Part shown: positions 52,324 through 61,430 of the stretch, piece by piece | Layout: the number at the start of each line of letters is the position of its first letter | Numbering within the stretch: position 1 is the first letter of the stretch | From: Cristatella mucedo | Taxonomy: Eukaryota > Bryozoa > Phylactolaemata > Cristatellidae | Length of the DNA stretch: 64,000 bases | Direction of reading: 5' to 3' | Assembly (NCBI GenBank): GCA_009760855.2 | Contig: WPIO01000006.1 | Span: forward strand, 6,846,001-6,910,000 | Position numbers and translations under genes: made by a program | The notes under the pieces: model-generated | Seen by the model: only the letters and a program-made list of their open reading frames with translations | Database searches by the model: none | Told to the model about the DNA's origin: nothing

Positions 52324-54035
52324 ATGGGACGGAGTCCGGTCGTCGCCGTCGCCATCTGCTTCGCCGTAGCAGCCGTGCCGCTGCTCTTTCTGTTCGCCGC
52401 TCACCGCTCGCTGTCGTCGTCGTCGAGTCCCGGCCGTCGCCCGGTGCAGGCGACAGCTGGATCGGAGAGGTCGGACGACGCGCTCGGCTGCGAGAGCGGG
52501 GCGGCGGCGTCGTGGGCGGCGGCGGACGCCGACGCCCACGGCAGGAAGGCGAGCGTGCTCATCGACTTCGCTTCGGCCGCCCCCGAGGAGTCCGTTCGGC
52601 GCACGCTCGAAGCCGTCCTGTCGAGCGTCGACCGGCGCTACGTCGCCGACGTCGTGCTGGTCGACAACGAGTGTCGCGACGAGGAGACGCTCAAGTACGT
52701 GCAGGCTCTGCCGTCATTCGACGACGTCGAATGCAAGGTCGTGCACATCGACGCCAAGCGTTCGCCCGTCGGCACCGGCCGAGCTCGCACCGAGGCTCTG
52801 AAGCACGCGGTCGGCGACGTCGTCGTCTTCCTGTCGGCCGGCGTCGTGCCTCGCGGCGCCTGGCTGGCGCCGCTGCTCGTCGAGATCGCCCGAGCGGGCG
52901 AGACCTTCGCCGTGCCGGTGATCCGAGCCGAGACCGACGTCGGCTCGTCAGCTAAGCAGGACGTCGCCTGGACGCTCACGTGGCACCTGAGCTTGGCTCC
53001 AGCGTCTCTTCGGAACGCGACTGCCTCTGAGCCGATCGAAGTTCCGGCTTTGAACGGCTTGGCCTTTGCCGTGCGGCGCGATCTGCTGGAGGCCGTCGGC
53101 GGCTACGATAGCTACTTTCACCAGCCGGACGTTGCCGACAGCGTGGCACTGTCGCTGAGCGCTTGGCTGTGCGGTGCTCGGATCGTGCAGGTGCCCTGCT
53201 CCGTGATGGTTTACAACGGTGACCTTGCTGCGACGGCCGTAGGGGACCGCAGCTATGCCAAGTACTTGATTGAAGTGTACATGAAAAAGCAGGCAGCGTC
53301 GATTGACTACCCCGGAGTGAACGCTTTCGCTTTCAACGCCGACGTGCACATGGCTGCCGAAGTCCGAGTTCGGCTTCTCAACACCATGGGATGCGTGCCG
53401 TTCGACTGGTACGCCCAACGGTTCAAAGAGCACTTGCCGATTGCAAGCCGGTCAGTCGCACCATATGTTCCAGACGACATCCCGGCAAAGAGCGAGCCCA
53501 ATTGGGACGGGCGTTTCTTCGGCGTCTACGGCGGCCGCTGTGTATATCCTCGTGAAGACGGTCTTCTGACAATGCGGTCGTGTCCTGCAGCTCTCCCCGA
53601 TAATCACAGGTGAGTCATTTCAGCTGCTCGCAGAAGGCCCGGCAGTGTTTACTCCCTAGGTCATTGGTGTGCAAAGCGTTCTGTGTCTGTAGCAGACACT
53701 GCGATTCTGGCTGCAGCCGACCTGGCTATGTACCGTCTGCTAGGTTTCACTGGACGAAGCAAGGGCATGTCAAGGTCGTCGACGAATGCCTCGTGAGCAG
53801 CAAAAACAGCGATTGGTATTATGCCGTCGACAGATGTAATGCAACCGATGTGTCGCAGCAGTTTGATTATTTTCCCGAGACGAAGCAGGTCAAGCATAGG
53901 CTGAGCGGACTATGTGCGACTCATGTCACGAATCCCAAGGACGGCAGTCAGGGGTTGATGGGTATGGAGTGCTTGCCGGGGCAGCATCGAGATGCCAAGT
54001 ATCAGCTGTTCGTCAGGAATGGTGCGTGGCATTGA
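52324..54035 (+). CDS. GalNAc-transferase-like type II membrane protein, probable pseudoenzyme (2 exons)
   Basis: Exon 1 is 52324-53609, exon 2 is 53693-54035; 542 residues. Order: a short cytoplasmic N-terminus, a signal anchor (about 6-26, VVAVAICFAVAAVPLLFLFA), a Ser/Arg/Ala-rich stem, a GT2/GT27-type fold (76-300), then a ricin-type lectin domain (about 396-542, cysteines at 406 and 420 and CL, QQF and YQLF repeats). Landmarks match polypeptide GalNAc-transferases (ppGalNAc-T): VLVDNECRD for the VDD.S motif, GTGRAR for the R.G.IRAR motif, GDVVVFLSAG, NGLAFAV, GGYDSYF, WLCGARIVQVPCS. The DxH metal site is SAG (171-173), the WGGEN loop is DVADS, and the last metal-ligand His (GHVFR) is VYNGD. 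Catalysis is therefore unlikely; a Golgi lectin or chaperone-like role is inference. The ATG is the first in frame after the CpG-rich leader. Confidence 0.85.
53610..53692 (+). other. Intron of the GALNT-like gene, with tandem NAGNAG acceptor
   Basis: Donor ACAG/GTGAGT at 53610. The acceptor reads GTCTGTAGCAG; splicing after TAG or after CAG both keep the frame (Ser-Arg-His-Cys or Arg-His-Cys). At 83 bp it is far shorter than the CTP synthase introns. Confidence 0.8.
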
Positions 54036-55489
54036 TTGATATGGATAGTGATGACGGCATAAGCTGACATGAGACCCAAAGGTTCTTGTTACATCTGTCA
54101 TTAGCTTTGAACAGAGCCTTTGTGGAGGTCTTTCAACTACAACTTGGTTTAATAGTGATATGCTTTTATGGTAAATTGACGGTGGATGGTTTTTTAATTG
54201 ATGCCGACACAGACTAGATACTCAAAAGCATCTCACAGCTTGGAAACGGCCAGGCTGGTCGGACACGGTGAAGCCGCCTGCCTTACGTGTGTAGTCTAGT
54301 GAGTTGTCGGCCTCCTTCGCTTAGACTTGGACTCAAAAGTCGGTCACCCATGGATGCTAGCCCCTTTATGAAGATCTCACGTGAGTACTTATATTCGCTG
54401 AAGCATGCCCACAATTTCGATATTATGTTTTGAAACTTGGCTTCGTATCCACGAGTCCGTTCAGCCGCATTCACCCTGAAGTTTTGTTATTAAAAATAAA
54501 ATAAAAACAGTATGATTCTTTTGTATAGCAACCTATTAGAATTCAATCGTTTTACAGGCACTTTCCATACAGTGAGCCACAGGGCTCAAAACCACGAGTT
54601 AATCCTTAGTCAAAGGCGAACACGTTCAACTCCTTGGGCCAAGTGTAGGTTTAAACGACAACAAGAAAGACATAAGTTGCAATATCAATATGTCATATCA
54701 GCATGGCATAGTAATTTATATTTTTGCTAATACTAGAGTGTGCAACTGGCCTAGGGCTGACGATGCATGTATCGATGACATTAGCTATCGCGTAAGCCGG
54801 CTCTTAAGCTATCACTTCTGCAATTCGAAGGCGACGTCCCAAGGCTAATGACATGCCTCTGCTGATGGCTTATGCTGTAGTCCGTTTGAGAGGCAATTCG
54901 GTGCGACTTTCTTGGATCAAACGTGACTTAGAGTTTGCGCTTTTATTTTATTAGCTGGTCTGCATCTAGCCTTTTCTTCGAAATCGCCGAGCAAGCTCAA
55001 TTCTGAACATGTCGGTTATTGACTTTTGTTTACTAGCTCCGAACCCACCTTAACTCTCCCAAGCCAAGTAACGCTGCCCGACTGACTGAGATCCGGACGC
55101 TGCTGCTGCAGTTTTTAGAAGGTCACTCAGTCTGTCATTAGACCTTTGATGACTCATGTTTAATACCTTACCACAGGCTGCAGCTGCAGCGCATAAGCAA
55201 GCTACAGACGATGGCCGTACATTAGCCAATTCAGAGATTATTGCAGCCTGTGTGAGAATGTAAATTGGAAAGAGTACAACCTTTCTGTAGCCCCAAATGT
55301 AGTACCAACACTAGCGCCAAAATACTCGCACTGTGTGCAGATTAAATGTTGTAAATGTAGTGCAATGGAGATTAGGAGCATTCTTTGGATATTTGCAAAT
55401 CGTTGCATCGGTAGCTCCATGCTTAGCTGTAGTACTTTGAAATGCCATCGCGATCGCCGAAAGCTAACGAATTTAGGTACTTGCACAGT
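54036..55489. other. 3' flank of GALNT-like gene, mostly unassigned
   Basis: AATAAA occurs at 54495-54500 on the sense strand and could end the transcript. A SINE2-like remnant follows at 54519-54650. The rest shows no gene or known repeat. Confidence 0.45.
54519..54650 (-). mobile_element. SINE2-like remnant, diverged
   Basis: On the minus strand: GGCCCAAGGAGTTGAACGTG head equivalent, GTGGTTTTGAGCCCTGTGGC (B-box region), GAAAGTGCCTGTAAAACG and a degenerate tail. Old copy. Confidence 0.5.
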
Positions 55490-57620
55490 AATGTAATTTA
55501 TCTCCGTCTGTAACTCCACAAAGTCATAAAGACCATGTGGGTGTTACGCAGGAGAGTTTTGTATAGCGCACTCACAGCCTAGGCGGCTTTTGGTACGCAT
55601 TCGGTAGCCAACAGACTTCGTCTCACGCAACAGAGAGAAAGTGGGAAGCATAGCAGAGTCAGGAGAGCAGTTGAGGTAGTGAGTGGCATAGAAGTAGCAG
55701 TTCAGGACCGCTGAAAAAAGATGTGCCATAGTCGGCAGTTAGAGAGTAGTTGTCGTTGCGTAAGAATCGTGGAATCGAGTTCACAGTCTAGGACCTGCAG
55801 TGCTAAAGCTTCTGTCGCTAACGGTCTTTAAGCAGTTGAATGGAACAGCTAATTTATTGTCCACACAAGACCTGAGGGCGCGAAGAGGCTGAAACTGGTG
55901 CAGCGGTTCAGCTAGGTACGAAGGAGCCAAGCCGTGATGGGCCTTGTGGGTCAGTGTAAGAACTTTGCTCTGTACCCCTTGTTCAACCGGCGGTCATCCT
56001 AGCTCTTTTAGCAAAGAAGGCACGAGCTCAAACCCCTGGGACTTGAAGACTAGCCTTGCAGCCATATTCATAGTCCGCTGTAGTGACATAATAGCTTTCT
56101 TTGGCAGCCCAGTCAAAAGGGAATTACAATAATCAAGCCGAGATAGAACTAAAGAGCTAGTTAATTTTTTACAAGCCACTGTGGGAGACAGCTCCTAATC
56201 TTGGATAGGGATCGGATGTGATGGCTAGCTGTAGAGGCAGTTTTCTGAATGAAGCTTTTGAAATTGAGGCAGCTGTCGAACACGACACCTAGATTACGAG
56301 CACGTGGTGAAGGTCGCACAATAGCATCACCTATTAGAACAGCAAAGCCCTTTAATCCCGCCATACGCTTAGGGTGTCCTATGAGCAGCAGTTCGGTTTT
56401 ATTGTCATTTAATTTCAGGAAGTTTTCCGACATCCAGGATCGAATATCGGCAAGGCAAGCAATTCAGTTTCTCAGTTGCTGCAGCAGATTCCGACGGTTT
56501 AAATGACAAATACAACTGAGTATCGTCAGCATAGAAGTGATATCCTATTCCATGGGCCTTAATCACTTTTCCCAGAGGTTGTGTATAAATGGAGAACAGC
56601 AAGGGACCGAGTACAGACCCTTGAGGGACTCCACAGGTGACCCTTCTCATGTCTGAGACCTGACCCCCACACGACACGGATTGAACACGATCAGGCAAGT
56701 ATGATTTAAACCACGCCAGTGCTTCGTCTGCCGGACCGATCGTTGTCCTCAATCGTTCAAGCAGAACTTCGCGATCAATGATGTCGAAGGCAGCAGACAG
56801 ATCTAGCAGAGCTAGGGTAGTGACAATCCCGTCGTCGTTGCCACGTAGAATGTCATTGTTAACACGGAGGAGAGCAGTTTCAGTAGAGTGCTGTCTCTTG
56901 AACCCTGATTGAAATGTTTCTGACATTCCATTATTTTCAATATGTTCAACTAGCTGCTTAGCAACAATTTTTTCAAGAATCTTTGATAAGAACGGAAGAA
57001 GGGAAACTGGACGATAGTTTGCTAGGACCTCTGTGTCTAATCCAGGCTTTTTAAGAATAGGTCTAACGATTGCCGATTTGAAGGACTTGGGGACGACCCC
57101 TTTTCCCAAAGAAGCATTAAAAATCTTGGTTATGGCAGGGCTAAGTTGGTCTGCTAGTGAAGACCACAGAGATGAAGGGATAGGGTCTTCAGGAGACGAG
57201 CTCTTTTTGCTAGACCTTATTAAGGCAGCCACATCACAGGCAGAAACCTAGAAGAACCTTTTAAGGAAGGTCACAGGTTGAGGAACGGCGATTGCTTTGG
57301 TCGGAGGGGGCTTAATGGAGGCACGAATGTGCACAATTTTTTCAGTAAAGAGGGCTGAACACTTTTCAGCTGAGCTCTTAATATCTGGAGAGTCAGACCT
57401 CACAGCATTTGCCAGTAAATGGTTTACTGTCTTTTAAATCTGTTTAGTGTCCGACTGGCAGGAATTCAGCTTTCTAATGAAAAAAGAAGCCCTGGTTTTT
57501 TTAAGCTTTCGGATGTAAACTCGAAGGAAGTCTTTAAAATTGACTAGATCTGCCTCAGACCCTGATTTCTTGAAACGACGTTATAGCCTGCACTTAACCC
57601 GGCACATCTTAAGAAGTTTT
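55490..57620 (-). mobile_element. LINE-B copy, longest in the window
   Basis: The tail is at 55490-55502 and the element reaches upstream of the RT to about 57620. Pre-RT sequence at 57250-57600 translates in pieces (SDSPDIKSSAEKCSALFTEK). It lacks ORF1 and endonuclease. Positions 55752-56073 form the block shared with 25470-25791. Confidence 0.88.
56405..57232 (-). CDS. LINE-B reverse transcriptase (partial, open)
   Basis: A 275-codon frame with [77 protein letters not shown] (motif A), [20 protein letters not shown] (motif B) and [15 protein letters not shown] (motif C). The RT core is intact. The frame shifts near 56450, where a small change separates it from the continuing frame at 56161-56433. 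Non-LTR retrotransposon of the CR1/L2 type by motif; not a host gene. Confidence 0.88.
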   Translation of the reverse strand: MAALIRSSKKSSSPEDPIPSSLWSSLADQLSPAITKIFNASLGKGVVPKSFKSAIVRPILKKPGLDTEVLANYRPVSLLPFLSKILEKIVAKQLVEHIENNGMSETFQSGFKRQHSTETALLRVNNDILRGNDDGIVTTLALLDLSAAFDIIDREVLLERLRTTIGPADEALAWFKSYLPDRVQSVSCGGQVSDMRRVTCGVPQGSVLGPLLFSIYTQPLGKVIKAHGIGYHFYADDTQLYLSFKPSESAAATEKLNCLPCRYSILDVGKLPEIK

Positions 57621-58149
57621 TTGTAAATGAAAACACATCGATAGAATTATTTATTGATACAATTACTACATGATTAGTTAATTAGGTTTTTTGCAGGGAA
57701 CTATAGCTCATTCTTCGAGGTTTGTTTATAGGGACAGGAAGAGATGTTTTTTAAAGGACAGGAAACTATTGCAAATAACTGTAGCAGTCTGTAGAGCCTC
57801 ACAGTGGTTTCTTGATTGGCGTATCAATAATAATATAATAAACCTAAATATATAGAAACCGAGAAAAACCAAATTTCTTTTTAGGCATGGTAATATACTG
57901 AAAAGGAAGTTCTTCAATCGCTCAGTCATTACATGCGCAGTTCGAAATGCAGAGGCGCACAAAGGGCAATCACTCTGAGGGAGCGAAGGCGAGTGTGAGG
58001 AGCATGACATTTTTCCGCTCCTTTGAGAATTTCATTGAATCAGAAGATGACGTGGTGTCAGTCGACACTGGATGCCTGACTGTGGGAGCATGAGAACTGA
58101 GGCACGGTCTCCAAATAGTTTTATCTTAAACGGAGAAGCGATAGATATA
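57621..58149. other. Unassigned sequence
   Basis: AT-rich, no gene recognised. 58080-58130 (GGGAGCATGAGAACTGAGGC, then ACGGTCTCCAAATAG) recalls LINE-A C-terminal sequence on the minus strand and may be a small remnant. Confidence 0.4.
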
Positions 58150-58773
58150 AAACACTAGTTATAATAATAACAATAATAATAATAATGCACCTGATAAAGC
58201 TCCCTCAGAGAACTCAATCTCTTCCTAGGCGCTTTACATTTGCAGCAAAGGAAAATGCAATTGAACGGTGAGTAATATCATGCTTGATATACGACATGAA
58301 TAACATGGTTAGGGGTGACATGCACAGGGTCAGCATGCAAATGTAGTTAATGGCAGCATGCACAGTGTCAGCACGCATAAGCACATGAAGGACGTGTCAC
58401 AGGGACCCACTAAATGCTGTCCTAAATAGAGGTGTTTTTAAGTTCTTTTTAAATGTGGTCAAGTCCAGGGATGTTCTGATGCAATTAAGTGATGTGATGT
58501 GGCAACTGCGATGGTCACGACAGACAAGCTTAGCTGCAGAGCTTTGCACCAGCTGTAATCGCTTGATTGCGCATGCCGGTAGGCCAGTAATCAGCGAGTT
58601 ACAGAAATCAAGTCGGGATGTCACAAATGCGTGGACAAATTTAGACGTGGTATCCTTATCTAAACAAGCCTGAATTTTAGCAATGTTATGTAGCTAAAGT
58701 AGGCAGATTTGACTGTGGAGCTGATGTCGTCATCTAGCGAGACGTCACTTTGGAACATGACACCTAGATTTCG
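58150..58773 (-). mobile_element. LINE-A copy, part 1 (3' end)
   Basis: (ATT)n tail at 58165-58185, hairpin at 58195-58240, then 3' UTR and C-terminal coding sequence (SRLDFCNSLITGLPACAIKR). An internal deletion of about 200 bp is visible near 58485. Confidence 0.85.
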
Positions 58774-58945
58774 GTGAGCAGCAATAGCTCACTAGGTAAG
58801 GCGGTTGCTTTTCATGACCTCGGCCTCGAGGTCGTGGGTTCGAATCCTGCAGTGGGCGATCCTTTATCGCCACTGAAAGCGGTGGTGATAGCCGTAAAGG
58901 CTCTTCCGTCGCTATACAAAAAGAGACTGTTAAATCAGCTAGCAC
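58774..58945 (+). mobile_element. SINE1 copy with target-site duplication (reference copy)
   Basis: 172 bp. Head TAGCTCACTAGGTAAGGCGG (A box), an anticodon-like stem of GACCTCG with CGAGGTC, B box GGGTTCGAATCC, GGCGATCCTTTATCGCC stem, GCTATACAAAAAGAG and a GTTAAATCAGCTAG end. AGATTTCG flanks it on both sides (58766-58773 and 58946-58953), splitting a LINE-A copy. Confidence 0.92.
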
Positions 58946-59597
58946 AGATTTCGAGCTGACTCAACAGGAGATATGCTGGCCGAGCCAATTTTGAGAGTCA
59001 GCCTTTCCAATTTCTGAATCACACTGGGTTTGCCCATAACTAGTAAGTTAGTTTTATCATCGTTTAGTTTTAGAAAAATTGCTGTCATCCATGTGCGGAT
59101 GTCATCAATACATGCAGCAAGTGAGTTGAGAGAATTCGAGGTGCTCGAAGGCTGGAAGGGATCAAAGCAAAGGTACAACTGAGTGTCATCTGCATAGAAG
59201 TGAAAGCCTAGATTGTGCTTGGCAATCACATCAGCAAGAGCGAGAGTATAAACCGTGAAAAGGACCGGACCTAGCACTGAGCCCTGAGGTACTCCATATT
59301 TCAGAGGTACTTCAGATGATCTTTGTCCATTCACGTCAATACTCTGGAGTCTCCCACTGAGATAGGACCTGAACCACTGCAGAGCAGTGCCAGTGATGCC
59401 CAGGCGAGATGAGAGGCGCTCAAGAAGAACTTTGTGATCGATAGTATCAAAAGCTGCCGAAATATCAGGCAAAACAAGCAGAGACACTCTACCCATGTCT
59501 GCATTCCTAAGTAGGTCGTTGTACACCCTAAGCAATGCTGACTCTGTGGAGTAATTAGCTCTAAAGCCAGACTGGAACTTACTAGCAAGGTTCGTGG
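58946..59597 (-). mobile_element. LINE-A copy, part 2 (RT)
   Basis: Open minus frame 58939-59535 (198 codons) with [55 protein letters not shown] and LNDDKTNLLVMGKPS. This is an uninterrupted RT core. It is cut at about 59597 by a 1.3-kb composite insertion. Confidence 0.88.
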
Positions 59598-59908
59598 TTC
59601 TTTACCTCATTTCTGACTAGTCAATTTGTTTGCGTTCATCTTGGTGGAGACAACTTTCTCAGCAGGATGATGCTGTTCGCTCTCCTTGCTTGCCCTCCTA
59701 ACCTTGGAATTAAGTTGCTAACTTGTTTCTACCTCGGTGGCAGCAGGCTACGAAGTGGAAATATTGTCTCCTCACAGTGAGGATGAGCATGCAAAAATAC
59801 CCAGCATGTAACTCGATCTGGGATTCAACAGGACGCTCAGGAATATTCCGGCTATTTCCACTACTGTAGTCAGTTTGAGCTTAGCTCTGGTGCCCTTGGG
59901 CACCTTTC
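59598..59908. other. Unassigned part of composite insertion
   Basis: It sits between the broken LINE-A and a LINE-B 3' end. No family recognised. Confidence 0.4.
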
Positions 59909-60472
59909 TCTTGTATCTCCGTCTGTAACTCCACAAAGTCATAAGGACCATGTGGATGTTACGTAGGAGAGTTTCGTATAGCGCACTCACAGCCTAAGCG
60001 GCTTTCGGTACGCATTCAGTAGCCAACAGACTTCGTCTCACGAAACAAAGAGAAAGTGGGAAGGATAGCAGAGTCAGGAGAGCAGTTGAGGTAGTGAGTA
60101 GCATGAAAGTAACAGCTCAGGACCGCTGAAAAAGATGAGCCATAGTCGGCAGTCGAGAGCAGGAGAGTAGTTGTCGTTGCGTAAGAATTGTGGAAGCGAG
60201 TTCCACAGTCTAGGACCTGCAGAGCTAAAGCTTCTATCGCCAACTGTCTTTAAGCGGAGGAACGGGACAGCTAATTTATTGTCCACACAGGACCTGAGGG
60301 CGCGAACAGGCGGAAACTGGTGCAGCAGTTCAGCTAGGTACGAAGGAGTCAAGCCGTGGCGGGCCTTGTGGGTCCGCATAAGAACCTTGCTCTGAATCCG
60401 TTGGTCAGCCGGCATCCATCTTAGCACTTTTAGCAAAGGAGACACGTGCTCAAACTTCTGGGACTTGAAGAC
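59909..60472 (-). mobile_element. LINE-B 3' part
   Basis: On the minus strand, from the terminal block to the [17 protein letters not shown] region. Frame 60074-60445 reads SYLAELLHQFPPVRALRSC and DNKLAVPFLRLKTVGDRSFS. It joins plus-strand LINE-A at about 60472, where GAAGAC repeats at the junction. Confidence 0.85.
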
Positions 60473-60895
60473 CCCTTTGGAGACTTTGAAGACCTCTTAA
60501 AGACACCTTTGGAGACCGTGCATTTAGTTCGTACGCTCCCAAAGCCTGGAACTCCCTCCCGACCTGCGTCAGCACATCCCCTTACCTGACCACATTTAAA
60601 AAAAACTTAAAAACACACCTATTTAGGACAGCATTTAGTGGGTCCCTATGATTCGTCCTTCATGTGCTTATGCATGCTGACACTGTGCATGCTGCCACTA
60701 ACCACATTTGCATGCTGACCCTGTGCATGTCACCCCTAACCATGTTATTCATTTTGTTCGTTTATCAAGCATGATATTACTCACCATTCAATTGAATTTC
60801 CCTTTGCAGCAAATGTAAAGCACCTAGAGAGAGATTGAGTTCTTTGAGGGCGCTTTATCAAGTGCATTATTATTATTATTATTATTATTAATATA
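60473..60895 (+). mobile_element. LINE-A 3' end
   Basis: C-terminal coding remnant (GGAGACCGTGCATTTAGTTC, then GCCTGGAACTCCCTCCCGAC), 3' UTR, hairpin at about 60818-60860 and a long (ATT)n tail. Confidence 0.85.
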
Positions 60896-61165
60896 TGAGT
60901 TCAGCTGGTCTGCCACCACCCGTTCCAGTGTCTTAGATAGGAATGGTAGAAGGGAGACTGGGCGGTAGTTGCTCAAGTTCTCTTGGTCCAGTGTCGCTTT
61001 CTTGAGAAGTGGCCTGACTACAGCTTTTTTGAAAGGTGCTGGGACATGACCTGAGGCTAATGACATATTAGTGATGTTAGTTATGCATGGCAGCAGCAGA
61101 TCAATGCAACGTAGGAGCAGGACAGTGGGAATAGGGTCCATAGGACTTGTTGTCTTCTTTGGTTA
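60896..61165 (-). mobile_element. LINE-A copy, part 3 (5' end of the broken copy)
   Basis: Minus frame 60824-61141 reads [40 protein letters not shown] and [20 protein letters not shown], continuing the element of 58946-59597. It begins near the same point as the copies at 5735 and 8180. Confidence 0.85.
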
Positions 61166-61430
61166 TTTAGTCTGCATGATGTAGGTTGTCTGGCATTTGT
61201 TAATATTTTCAAATATAAATCATAAATTACGATTTTTCGGTGTGTTTTGTTAAGCTTTAGCACGTCAGGTTTTGTAGACTGTGTTTATTAAAGATCGGAT
61301 GCACTTTAACATTACGCAATACTTGCTACACTCATTTATTGTCATACAAGTAGTGTGCTATATTTTCTAGAACAATTAGCCATTTTTTATTGATATAGTT
61401 GTTGAAATCAATGAATATTTGTGATTTAAA
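61166..61430. other. AT-rich spacer
   Basis: Nothing recognised. It may be the 5' flank of the following decayed gene. Confidence 0.4.

Noticed and set aside
51457-52539. 360-codon minus-strand open frame rich in Arg and Ala
   Set aside because: It lies antisense to the CpG-rich leader and start of the GALNT-like gene. Composition is pure GC-driven low complexity with no domain, and similar long frames occur in several phases.
54283-54350. tRNA-like segment (TAGTCTAGTGAGTTGTCGG)
   Set aside because: Only a weak A-box resemblance with no matching B box or stems.
58774-58880. Possible tRNA gene with good A and B boxes
   Set aside because: No acceptor stem closes and the same 172-bp unit recurs at many sites, so it is a tRNA-derived SINE.
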